Below, piece by piece: positions 12,576-25,883 of a stretch of 64,000 nt of DNA (position 1 is the first letter of the stretch; each line of letters opens with the position of its first letter). The notes under the pieces are model-generated. The model was not told where the DNA came from and did not search any database. It saw nothing but the letters and a program-made list of their open reading frames with translations. The DNA lies in assembly GCA_002104895.1 (NCBI GenBank), contig MCFG01000108.1, positions 108,571-172,570 of the forward strand, in the 5' to 3' direction. The position numbers and the translations under genes were made by a program. This DNA is from Anaeromyces robustus (Eukaryota > Neocallimastigomycota > Neocallimastigomycetes > Neocallimastigales > Neocallimastigaceae).

Positions 12576-13589
12576 ATAAACAAAAAATACATTAAATATT
12601 ACATATAATACTAAATTAATAATATATTAAATATTATTATAATACAAAAAATAAAAAAAAACTCATCTTACATACATTTAACAAAACAAACAATAAACGA
12701 AAGAAGCTATGTAGGTTACAAAAATAAAAATACAAAAAGTAAAAATTGAAAATCGTGGCAATAATTTATTTTGTTTCTTGTTAATGGTGGTGGTGTGGTA
12801 ATTTATAATTACATTATACAAACATTATCGTATTTATATTACATAGATTCTATAATTGTATTATATACTTATTACGTATATTATAACATATATTTAAATA
12901 TATTTATTAAAATAAAAATATAGCATATATTATAATATATATTTATATTTTATTTTAATTTGTAATGATAATTTCAATATAAAACTTTATATATTAATAA
13001 TCATCATTTCGTTTTAAATGTATCACATGGACATATACATAAATTTATATTATAGAGTAATTAATTTTTGATGGAAAAATAGTTAAATTAAATGCTGGAA
13101 AATAAAAGGATAATTCTATTTTTCAGCATTTTTAGTTATAATATAATTAAAAATTACTCCACATCAAATGTTATAAATCAATCAATTAATTAAAATTAAT
13201 TATTATAAGTATTATCATTAGTTATTATTATTATCGTATAATCATAAATTATTATTTTATAAAACAATAAAAAATAATAAAATAGAAATGAACAAAAAAA
13301 AAAAGACTTTAAATATAAAGAATTATTAACATTTTTTTATTTTGAAAATTTATAATTATATAAATTTATAATTTATATTTTATATTTTATTGTTTGTTTG
13401 TTATGATATAATTTTATTAGTAATTAAAGTTTTAAAGTTTTAATTTTTTTCTTTATAGTAGTAATGTAAAGGTAAAAAAAAAAAAAACAATTGATAATTA
13501 AATAATATATTCAAATGTTAATTTATTCTTTTAATTCTATTATATGTATAATTATATTAATTTATATTATTTATTATTTAATAGTTTTA

Positions 13590-13600
13590 TTTATTTGTTT

Positions 13601-13643
<43 letters not shown>

Positions 13644-13645
13644 TT
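13590..13645. repeat. (TTTA)n microsatellite
   Basis: About a dozen TTTA tetramers in tandem, followed by a short ATT run. Confidence 0.9.
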
Positions 13646-16098
13646 ATTATTATTTATTTTGAAATATTAAAAAATTTCTATATTTTTTGATGGATGAGAT
13701 TGATAAAATTATTAATATAATATTTATTTAATATATATTATATTATATATTAAAAAATTTGTAAAGTTAACTGTTAATAATAATTGTCATATATTATTTA
13801 ATAAAAAATAAATCATTAATAAATGTTTTTTTTTTGTGTAATTTTAATAAATAATAAAATATAGACAATAAGAGAATTGAGTGAGAGTTTTTTAATTATG
13901 ACTGTTAAAAAAAAAAAAAAAAAAAAGAACAGATTAATATACACAATTGAAAATAATAAATACTCTTCATATATTACAATGGTAATACAATTTTTTAATT
14001 TTTCATATTAAAAAATTTCCAATAAATTAATAATTACAAAAATTATGCCAATTTTTTATCAAAGATAATTTTACGTATTACAAAAAAACATATACAAAAT
14101 TACAAAATTATTTATAATAATAATAATAATAAAAAATGAAAATAATGAAAAAATAATGATAAAAATAATAATAATAAAAAATAATAAAATAATTAATATA
14201 TTTCAATAACTATTATTATTGGGAATGTATACAAACATACATACGTTTGTTTAAATATATTTATCCTTTTGTTTTTTATAAAAAAAAAAAAAATGAAAAC
14301 CTGTATAGAATACTTAGCCTTTATTTTTCCCTATAAACTATATTTATTTATTAATTTGTTTTTTTTTGACATTACCATGAAGAATTATAACATTAATAAT
14401 TATTATAACTTATTTTTTATAATATTATTTATCTATATTATATATTTTTATTATATATTTTTATTATATTTTTATTATAAATATTTTATTATTTATTTAT
14501 TTATTTTATTATTTATCATTAATTCATTTTTTTTTTTTGTAATTTCTTTTTTTTTTTTTTTTTTTTTTTACAATTAATATATTTTTTTCAACATTTTTTG
14601 GTTTATTTTATTTTGCTTCAGTATTTTGTTTCTGTTATTTTTAAAAAAAAAAAATAATATAATAAAGTTATCAACAAGTAAAATTACTTTAAATAGTTAA
14701 TAATGTTTTGAATAATAATTATAAAAGTTTTTATAGGCATTCTAATTAAGTTTAAAAAAATACATAAATTTTCTATTGGTTATTGAGGTTAATAAACTTT
14801 TAGTTATATTCATTTTATTAAAGTTAAACTATCCATTTTTGAAAGTTTAAATAATAATAAATAGTATATAAACAATAATATATATAATACTGTATATTTA
14901 TAATATATATCATAATTAAATAATTAAATAATTTAATTAAATAAGAAAAATGTTTTTTTATAAATCATCCAGGCCAATATTTTTTTTTTAAAATTTTTTA
15001 AATGTTATTTTATTTCATCCTGTCCAATAAGCTGAAAGATTGCATTAACCTAATAATTTTTAATTTTTAATTATATATTTAAATATATTGAATATGAAAT
15101 AATAAATTAAATTATAAATGAATATCTGGATTAGTTATTTAATTACTTGAATATTAAATTTTTTAATTAATTTTTGTACCATTAAAATAATAATAAAAAT
15201 AAAATGATTCATTTTTTTTTAAAAAAAAAAAAAAAAAAAAACAATTAAAGTAGTATTAATATTAGAATATAAAATAATATACAATTAATAAAATGAAAAA
15301 TAGAGATTTACTTATTTACCATATATTAAGTAATTAAATTATTATAGATAGAATATACAACAATTAATATAATAATTATATTAATAATAAATAAATTAAA
15401 ATAAAATCATAACAAATCTTTATAATAATAATAATAATAATTAAATAATAATTAAATAATAATTAAATAATAAGTAATGAAAGAAAAAAAAAAAAAAAAG
15501 ATGACTAATACGTAAGAATTTAATATTAAAGTTAGTTATCATAAACAAAAACAAAAACATCTTTTAATTAATATTACATAATAATATTATGTAATATTAA
15601 TATTTTAATATTAAGAATAAAATTTTATTGATGATAATGTAATTATGCTAGTAATACTAATTACAAATTCAAATTGAAATTGAATAATAATCATAATAGT
15701 TATCATAAAGCAAATGCTAATTTAAATAATATTAACAACATAATATTAATAGATAGTAATAATAATAATAAAATTCTTTTTTTAAAAACAACAACAACAA
15801 CAAAAAAGAAATATATTATTGCATTAATATTTATATAAAAATATCATAATAGTAAAATTATATATATATTTTTTAATCTTTAAAATATATATTTTGATCA
15901 ATATAGTTTTACATATAATAATATTATATTGTATATTAATATGAATATTTTTTTTTTAAAATATATAAATATATTCATGAAATATAGTAATAAATATTAT
16001 ATTATATATTATATATTTTAATATTTAAATCAATTAATTTTTTTAATTTATATTATATTTTGTGTTATAAAAAATAGTAAAAAAAAAAAGAATAAAAT

Positions 16099-16176
16099 TC
16101 AAACTAAATAATATTTTGTAACATGGCTTTTTACCCAAGAAAACAATGATACAATATCTGTGATCATGGCAACTTT
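16099..16176 (-). other. Short coding-like island in the gene desert
   Basis: The minus strand reads 25 residues of balanced composition ('KVAMITDIVSLFSWVK', then 'SHVTKYYLV') ending in TGA. No family is recognised and no adjoining exon was found. It could be a decayed exon. Confidence 0.2.
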
Positions 16177-18533
16177 AAATTATCATAAAAAATACAGAAT
16201 ATTTATATAGGATGTTGAATAATTATTAATGATTCTTTTTAATTCTAAAAGTTAATACAAACATAAAAAAAATAACGAAAAAAAAAGGTAAAAATAAAAA
16301 CAAAAGATTATAATTATTATATTTTTCCAATTAAATACTATATTATTATAATTAATCTTTTTTTTTATATTTTCATATTATATATATATTTTCTTTTACT
16401 ATGACAAATAATAATAATTATAGTTTATTATAGATAAATTTATTTAAGATATAAGATATTAATTGAAATAAAAATATAATATATAATAAAGTTATTTATA
16501 TATTAATTATATTAATTAAAATCATATTCAAACAATTATTAAAATTAAATATATATATGATATATGATATTAATATAAATTAATATAATTAATATAATAA
16601 ATATAATAAATATATTTAAAATTTTGTACTTTATAATTTTGATTTTGAAAATTTTTTTGATCTAGAAGCATTCTAAAAAATATTTTAAAATCTAATTATG
16701 ATTTGTGTTTAATATAATTAAAAAATTATTGAGTGGGAAAAAAAAAAAACAACAACTGAGAATCGTTTAATAGTTATTAATAAATTAAAAGGAAAATAAA
16801 ATAAATATACTTTTTATTATGAAACAAATATTAGGAAAATAAAAAAAAATAATCTATATTATTTATTATGAATCTATATTATTTATTATGAAACATTTAA
16901 CATTTTTAATTAATATTTAATAATAAAATGTCATAAATATTATTATTATTATTTTAATATTATTATAGATTTTTCTTTTTAAAGTAAAATTTTAAATAAT
17001 GAAATATCATAATTATTATAAGTATTTATTTATTTATTTTTTATTTATATCAATTGTTTCTTAAATATTATAATGAACCAAAAAATATATAATAGATTAA
17101 TATTGAAAAATAAAATATTAATTAAAACCAAAATGTAAAACATATATTTAATTTAAAAAAGATAAAAAATGAAATATTCAAATAAAAAAATTATATAATA
17201 TACTTTTTTTTTTTTAAATGCAATGTTACTAATAATAACTGAGTTCGAAAGTTTTTATTAAAAAAAAAAAAAAGAAGTTTCTAAATGCAAAGAAAAAAAG
17301 ACAAATAAAACTGTAAGTATTTAACAAAAGATGGCCAGAAACAGTTTGTAGAGTTAAAAATTTTAAAATCATAGTAAATTTAGTAATATATATTCTATAT
17401 TTTATATTATATATATATTTTTCTTTTAAAAAAAGAATATTAATCATTAAAAAAATACAAATATATTAATTATTTTATAAAAAAAAAGTATTAAAATTTT
17501 TGAAAATTGGTATTTTATACTTTTTAAGTTAACTTTAAATATTTTATTTTATTATTACTTAATCTATTTTTTTTTTAGTATTTAATTATAATATATTTAT
17601 ATTATTTACATTTTATAAATAGAATGTACCAATTTATCCAAATATGTCATTTAATTATTTTTAAATAAGGATAGTTTTATAATAAAAAGATCAATTATAT
17701 ATTAAAAAAGTTAAAGTGAAAATAAAAAATAAAAAAAAATAAAAAAAAAATAACAATTTAAATTTTTATTAATTATTTTATTAAAATTAGAAATAAATAA
17801 AATTTTTTTTTAAAAAATAATTAATAGCTTAGCGGAGTTGAATTTTTCATATTTGGTATTTTGTCTAAATTATATTATAATTAAGAGTTTAATTATAATA
17901 AATATATATATATAATAAATTTATATATGTTTTTTTTTTTTTGTAATTTAAAAAATTTTTTAATATATATCGTTTAATTTTAGAAAGATACATATAAAAT
18001 AATACTATACATTATTATTATATTATTAAAAAAATGATTATGCAGAGAAATAAAAAAGGAAACAAAAATGTTAGTAATTCAAAATCAAACTTTGAATTAT
18101 ATAAAAACTTTATATAATTCTATAAAACTTTATTAATAAAAGTAAATAATATAAAATTATAACATTTAGTTGTCTTTATATTTTAATTTTTATATTTTAT
18201 ATAATTTTTTTTTTTAAAATTATGAAGATTATTTTTAAAAAATTTATGGAATGAAAAAGTAAAAAAAAAAAAAAAAACTTGCCTTAAATAATATAAATTT
18301 TATTTCATTATTTTATTTTATCTATATAATATTTTATATTTATATTTAAATTTTTTTTTTATTATTATTAATTTTATATTTTACAATCTTGTTCAAAAAT
18401 GTACATATTAAAATTTAAAATTTATGATATAAATTAATTTTAATACAAAAAAGTTTAATATTTTTAAATACTTTAAAATTAATATAAATTATAATTTTAA
18501 TTTTAATATTATATATTTTTATAATTAATAGTT

Positions 18534-18853
18534 ACGTTACATTAATGTAACGTTACAAATGTACAATACATTATAATTATAGATTCTCCATTGTTAATAT
18601 TAATATTATTTTTAAAAAATTATTATTATTATTATTATTATTATTTTTTTTATAATAAATAATCTTTTTTTTCTATTTAATTTATTCAGGTCATACTAAA
18701 TGGTGCTCAGGAATTTTATTGGATCATGTGTTTTAAGAAACTAAGTGTATTATATATAATATTATATAATACACTTAGAATTAAGTATAATAGAATAAGA
18801 TCAGCAATATAATTAGTTAATCATTATTATAGTATAATATTATACTATAATAA
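18534..18853. repeat. Cluster of three strong palindromes
   Basis: 18534-18553 is a perfect 20-bp palindrome (ACGTTACATTAATGTAACGT). 18741-18756 and 18763-18778 form a perfect 16-bp stem (CTAAGTGTATTATATA) around a 6-nt loop. 18824-18853 is a perfect 30-bp palindrome centred on AATATT. All three lie within 320 bp, and the region between them holds a less A/T-biased patch (18690-18735). They could extrude as cruciforms or mark a decayed inverted-repeat element; no transposase is seen. Confidence 0.75.
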
Positions 18854-19759
18854 ATAATATTATTAGAGGTTATCACAAATAATATGATGTTTAAGGATTT
18901 TCGTAGAATATATATTTATAAAATAATTGGAAATAATTAATAGAATAAAAATATATATTTTTTATTATTGTTATAATTATTTAACAATAATAATAAAAAT
19001 TAAATTTATATATAATGGAAATCATCCTTTTTGTAAATGTAGTTAATATTCATAATAATTTATATAACGTGCAAAATATATTAGAATAATTAATGTATTT
19101 AATTTTTCTAATATAGATGGAAAATAAAAAATATTAAAATATTATTTTTTTATTAATTTTTTTATCTTAAATAAGGAATATTTAATTATTTGTGTAAAAA
19201 TAAAAATTTTTTCAAAAAATTATTATTAAATTATTATTATTAAAAAAATAAAAAAAAAAGGATTTATTACTCATTATTAATACTAATTAGTTTTATTAAT
19301 AATTTTTTTTTTTTAAAAAATTATAAAATTATATCACATTTAATTTTAAATAATATATATAATATATAATATATATATAATATAATATAAATATATATTA
19401 TTAAATATATTATATATTATATTCAATTAAAATAATATATTTAATATATATTGTAATATATTTAATTTAAATTGATTTAATATATTACTTTAAAATGAAT
19501 AATATATTTACTATTATAATTTTTATTATTCATTTATTTATTTTTTTTTAAAATTTTTTTAAATTAAAAATTTACAATTTTAGAAATAAAAAATGGAAAA
19601 AAAAAAAAACATTTTTTTAAAAAAGTACAATTGATCAATAAAAAAAAAATATTGAATAAAAATTTTTTTATTATAATATTGTGAGTATATTGATATGTCA
19701 TTACATATTCCGACTCGTAATTTTTATTTTTTTTTTATATTCTTTTTTTTTAGATAAGT

Positions 19760-19877
19760 TTTTTTTTATGTGTGAGTGTGATTTCATTAAATTCATAATG
19801 TTCAACTTTAATTCACCTTTATGTATGGTAAGGATACAACTTAAAAATATTACTCCTCATTTTGGTTTTACTTGATA
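19760..19877 (+). other. Possible coding relic
   Basis: The plus strand gives a patch with balanced residues ('FNSPLCMVRIQLKNITPHFG', stop at 19873-19875), preceded by composition-driven Phe/Leu. A few Pro, Cys, Arg and His codons stand out against the background. No family is recognised. Confidence 0.2.
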
Positions 19878-22800
19878 ATTATATTATTTTAAGATATGTT
19901 AAATTCATGTGAACAAATAAAAAATTCTACAGTAATTCAATAATTAAATCTATTATATTTCATATATATTTTATATTATAAGTTGTTTATAAAAAAATTT
20001 TTTTTTTAAAAAAAAAGGAAAGGACAAAAATAATTAATTATAATTAATTTGTTAATTAAAGAATTAAATATAATAAACAATTATTCTATTAATATATATT
20101 TTTATATTAATATATTACAATCATTATTACTATTAATTATATTAAAATGATTTTCAATTCTTTATTATTATTATCATTGTTTCATATATAATTTTTTTTA
20201 AAAAAATATATGTTATAATGAAGAAAATCCTTAATAATTTTTCAAATTATTTATTATTATGAAGAAAGTCCTTAAAGATAAATATTAATATTTACAAATT
20301 TATTTTTTTTATTGTTATGTTATTATAATATAAATAATTATTGTTGTAATAATATAAATAATAAAAAACAACTAAATTAATATTATAAAATTATTATTAA
20401 TAAATATAAAGGGATAATAAGAAGTAAAGAAAAATATATTATGGTTCTTTTAATTCTTAATTTTTTATTCTTCTTTAATGCTTTTTTTTTTTTTTATTTT
20501 TCCATTTTTTTAATCTATATAATTTATATATTAATTAAATATAATAAAATTTATTTTTATATTATTATAATAGCATATATATGTTTTATATAAAATATTT
20601 TTTTATGCCTTTACTATTTATTATCTTTTTTATTACATTATTATTATTTATATTTTTGCTTATATTTACATTTTTAAAATCATAAGTATTGATGAAATAA
20701 ATTTTAATAGCTAAGTTATTGTGTAATATTAAACAATTGTATATTTACCAAATTTTTTTTTTTTTATTTATTTATTAATTTTATATTAATTTTTTTTTTT
20801 TTAAAAAATAAAGTAATATAATATTATTATATTTATATTTTATATATTTATATATTTATTATTAATGACGGTATATATTATAAATAATTTAATTCTATTA
20901 ATAATAATAAAAAAAAATAAATAATGAAATATTTATTATTTTTTAAGTATCCACTTTTTTTTATAGTTTTTATTATTAAATAAAGTTATTTAAAATTTCC
21001 AATTTTTATAATTTTAAAAAAATTTTTAATTTATCTTCATTTTTAATATAAAATTCACCAATAACATAAAATTTTAGTTATTATTAATTTAAGAGTCCAA
21101 TTGAATACGATATATACTTTAATATATGATAATAATATAGCTAATATACATTCTATATATATTATAAATATATTTATTATTTATAATATAAATATTATCC
21201 AATATTTTAATTGTTATTATTATTATTATATTTTTAGTATGTAATATATTATATGTATATTTTTTAAATAATAATAAATAATAAATTTATTTATTATTAT
21301 TATATTTATTATTTATTTCTTTTTAGTTGTAACTTTTCATTTATAATAAATTAAATTTAATCTATATTACGTCAACAATTCAAAAATAAAAAATGTATTT
21401 TTTTTTTTAAAAAATTTAAATGTACATACATTAATAAGAATAATAAAAATAATAAAATAATAGATAAATTTTTTTTTTGTAAAAAAGACGAAAACTGAAA
21501 AAGAAATAGAAAATTCGTTATTAGTTAAAAAAGCTTATAAGAAAAAAAAATTTATATGCTGTCAGTCATTAATCATGTTAAAATATTTATAGTTTTATAG
21601 TTTTGAATTATATTTTTTCACGTTATAACTACATGACATAGTATATTTTTTTAAAAAAAAAAAGAACTAGAAATTAAAAGATTTCAATTAATCATTAATC
21701 ATAAATATTAAATAACATGAATAAATAAATAATATATATATATAACTAATTAAAATATATATATATATAGAAATATAAAACTATTTTATATTAAATATTT
21801 ACAGTATAAATTATACATTTTAAAATTAGCTAATAATATTTCATAATCAATTATTTCTATTATTTGAGTAGGTAAGACAAATCATTCACATGAATCTTAT
21901 GAATGAATAAATTTGTTTTACAATATATAAAATATTTTTTATTTATTTATTTTATTATTTATGATTATATATTATTTTTTATTTTTCTGGCCCCTTAACA
22001 AATTTATTATTTTTTTTTAAAAAAAAAAAATAATATATATTATAATATATATAATTAAACAATGTAACAGTCTTTTATTATAATATTTTTTTATATTTTT
22101 TATAGTTATTATAATTTATTATAAAAATAATTTATATTGGCTATTTTCCCAGATGATTTATAAATAAAATGTTGAATATTATATTAAAATAATAATATTA
22201 TTCTATAATTATTATAAGAAATAAGGAATATATATATAAAAAAAAATATTTGGTACTGGATATTGTTAAAAGTTATTATATTAATAAATCATTTAATATT
22301 TAATTATTATTGTTATATAATACTAACATTCAAATATTACATTTAGTTTTTTTATACAATATCCAAAAAAAAAATTTTTTTTGTTAATTAAGGGATAGGC
22401 ATATTATAAATAATAATAATACTTTATAATATTATAAAAATATTATTTTTATATCTATATTAAAAAATACCAAATCTTTAATGTATCAAATAACGGTTGG
22501 TATGACAATTTCAGGGTTTAATAATAATTATTGTAAAACAGGATAATTTTTAATAGAAAAGAGAAAAAAAAGAATAAAAAAAAAGTAAAAGATAATAGTA
22601 TATTTATTTATTTATCTTAATTTATTTAAAAAGGAGATTATGTTTTTTTGTTCATAATTATTATTATTATAATATTATTGTTATATTATTGTTATGTTAT
22701 GATGAAATGTGGCTTCTAGGATTATATATAATAAGAATTAAAAAAAATTTTTTCTTTTCATTTATTTTCCTTTAATATAATTTTTTTTTTCTTTAATATA

Positions 22801-25168
22801 TTTTTAACAATTTTGTAGATTATAATATACTTATGGATAAAACTCCTTTGTTCATATTTGTTCATGAGATCAATATAGTTTCTATATATTTTTTTTAAAA
22901 ATTTTATTTTGTACTTATCATCATTTCAATATGACTATAATTATGGTTCATCATTCATTTTATATTATGATGATCTTTTTATTATTTTTGAATAAATAAA
23001 TATACTTTTTTTTTAAAAATTCAATAATTTATTTTAAAAAATCAATATAATATTATTTAAATAATTATTTTATTAATTAGGTGTTTAATACTTTTTTTTT
23101 TTTTATCTTTTAATTATTATTTAATTATTAAATTTAATAATATATTTAATATTAAATAATTAATTCATTTATTGAAAATGCTAACAAAAAATTTTATGGA
23201 GTAATTTAATTATTAAACAATAAAGAAATTATTTATTTTTTATTATTCACCGCAAACAACTTTTTTAAACAATTTTTACAAACTTATTATTAATAACTAA
23301 TTTACCCAATTTACTTTTTTATATTATTGTACTTAAGAATACTGACTTATGCCGTTTTTTTTTTTTTTTTTTTCATATTTACTATGTCCTAGTTTTTTTA
23401 TTTATTTATTTATTTATTTGTTATTATTATTATTATTTTTTTTTTTTTTGATTTACCCTTTACATAAATAACCTATATATAGAAACTATAAGATAGACAA
23501 ATATGTCAAATAATAAATATAAAAAATTATTATATATATATATAAATAAATATATTATATATTAATATTATATATTAATAATAAATTAATTATTCCAGGA
23601 TAAATATTATTTATTTTAAAATTTATATATTACATATTTATATTAATTTTGAATTTAATACGTTAAAAAAATCTAATAATAAAAAAATAATGTAAATAAT
23701 TAAAAATAATGTAAATAATGTAAATAATAAAAAAAAATAATGTAAATAAATCTTTAGTTATTATTCAAATATATATTTTTTATTTTTAAAATTTATTACT
23801 TATACATATATATATTAAATATAAATATTTATATATTATATTATAATATAAACAAATGTATAGGTATGATACTTTTCAATAAAGTTACCTTAATTATATT
23901 TATTTGTATATATTATATTACAATATTTTATTTTTTATATATAATATTCATTGATATATTATTTTATACTATAAATAACATATTATAAACTTTAATTATT
24001 AATAAATTATTAAGGATTAGTTAAATAATTATTAGTTTTTTTTTTTATATTTCTATTTTTTTTATATTATTATTATTATTTAAAATCATAAATATTTATT
24101 GTATATTTTAGTCAAATTTTAAGATTTAATATATCTAGACTGTATTGAATTTAAATAAAAATCAAAATTATCAACATATATTTTAAAATATAACAATATA
24201 TAATCAATAGTATTATAATATATAAAATTATATTACCATCTTTATTTCTAGACTTATAATCATTTTAATTTATTATGGAAAATGAAAATAAATTAAATAT
24301 TTTTATATATATAATAAAATTTATATATATTATATAATATATTAAATATATTATACAATACATATTTATATATATGTTTTATATCATCCCTTTATATTAA
24401 GTTAATAATATTAAAATTATAATTATGCTTATATAATTATTATATAAAATTTTTTGTGAACTTGTCATCTATATATATAACTTTATTATATAGTATTTTA
24501 TCTATAATAAATATTTACATTCTAATATATTATACCATATATTAATATATTAATAAAATAGGGTCATAATAAGGTACTATAATCAATAAAAATCATATAA
24601 AAGGACTTACATTAGTCTTTCAAAAATACTTTTTTTTTTTATATTTTAAATTTTTTATTATTTTATTCTTTTATAAAATTTTTTTTTTGCAATTATTGAA
24701 TTAGAAATATAAAAATTAAATTTTTTTTTGAAATTTTATCAATAAAAATATAGTATTTTTATTTATTTCAAAAAAAAAAGAAGTATATAAAAGAAATAAA
24801 ATATAAAAAAGTAAAGTTATATTTTTTCTTCATTGTTGTTAAAAAGAAAGACAAGAGAATGGAATGTTAAATTATTAACAAAAAACTCAATAGAACATTA
24901 TTTATTTTTATTTAAGTCAATTTTTATTTATTTTAACATTATATAGAATTTTTTTAATTCTATAAAAAAAAAAGTCAATATAATTTTATCAAAAATCGTA
25001 TAAAATTATTATTGTTATTTAAGCTATTTATTTAAAAAAAAAGTAAAAAAAAAAAAACAAAAAAACAAAAAATAAAAAACTAATAAAACAAAATAAAAAG
25101 TTTTTTAAGAAACAATAAAAAATTAAGAAATATTAAAAAAAGAAACAAGAAAAAAATTAAAATATAAT

Positions 25169-25883
25169 ATGCCAACAAGAACTGTAAGTAATAATTTCAA
25201 CATGTACGAAATTCAAAAGTCTAACTATATCAGTAAGTATTTAATTATTGTTTAATAATGTTAAAATAAATAAATAAGTAATATTTAAAGAAAAGCGTAT
25301 TAATTAATATTTATTTATTTATTTTTTTTAATAAATAGCTCAAGAAATGTCATTTAAAAGTCGTTCTGATTACGGTTTTGGTTTTGATGGTGATTATTAT
25401 AAACCTGTTAGTTCAGGAATTATAGGCTTTACTGCAGAATTAGTTGCAGCTGTAATTCCTTGCTCAGGTTATAATGCCAAACATCCAAAAACTCGTTATC
25501 TTCCAGAACTTTTACCTTTTATAGGTAAAGTATGTAAGAAATGCAAAGTTGATTTACGTACTATGCTTTTCGCCTTAATTTATGCTAAACGTTTTGGCGA
25601 AGCTTTAGAACGTCAAGGAAGTAGTGCTAGAGGTGAATATGGTACTTGTCATAGAATATTTTTAGCTTCATTATTATTAGCTAAAAAGGCACAAGGTGAT
25701 CAATCAGTTTATTTTGATAACAATCAATTAGCAGAATGCACTGATGGTGTATGGAGTGTTAAAGATATTGAAATGATGGAAAAAGCTTTAGCTTCTACTA
25801 TTGGTTTTGATTTTATAGTTGATGAAGAAACTGTTAAAGGTTTTGTTGAAGAACATCGTTCTGAATTATGTTGGTTTCGTTAA
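25169..25883 (+). CDS. Cyclin, PCL/PHO80-like, cyclin box only
   Basis: Two exons: 25169-25232 and 25339-25883, with intron GTAAGT...AATAG and matching phase 1. The product is 202 residues. An ORF-only reading would start at the internal Met at 25347 and lose 23 residues. The body is a single cyclin-fold domain with signatures of the fungal Pho85-type cyclins: 'RYLPELLPFIGKVCKK' (helix 1), 'LRTMLFALIYAKRF' (helix 2), 'GTCHRIFLASLLLAKKA' (helix 3) and 'DIEMMEKALASTIGFDFIV' (helix 5). Such cyclins bind a Pho85/CDK5-like kinase and steer it in cell-cycle entry, polarity or nutrient signalling. The protein is short, with no extended regulatory tails. The exact subfamily (Pcl1/2-like or Pho80-like) cannot be decided by eye. 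A nearer upstream GTAAGT at 25184 would break the frame, so the donor at 25233 is preferred. Confidence 0.85.

Larger units (their letters stand above)
11652..25168. other. Gene desert of about 13.5 kb
   Basis: I see no credible gene. The sequence is A/T-dominated with poly-A and poly-T runs, (AAC/AAT)-type simple repeat at 12470-12570, (TTTA)n at 13590-13645, palindromes at 18534-18853 and two coding-like islands (16099-16176, 19760-19877). The longest open frames here are Ile/Leu/Phe/Tyr/Asn strings explained by base composition. No tRNA-like B-box string (GGTTCGAATCC type) was noticed. Confidence 0.65.

Noticed and set aside
12362-12608. Overlapping opposite-strand open frames near 12.4-12.6 kb
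   Set aside because: Both are explained by the AATAAC/AAT simple repeat.
14269-14577. 102-codon open frame with 'MKTCIEYLAFIFPYKLY'
   Set aside because: Only the first 20 or so residues look protein-like; the rest is Phe/Ile/Tyr from A/T simple sequence, with no neighbouring exon.
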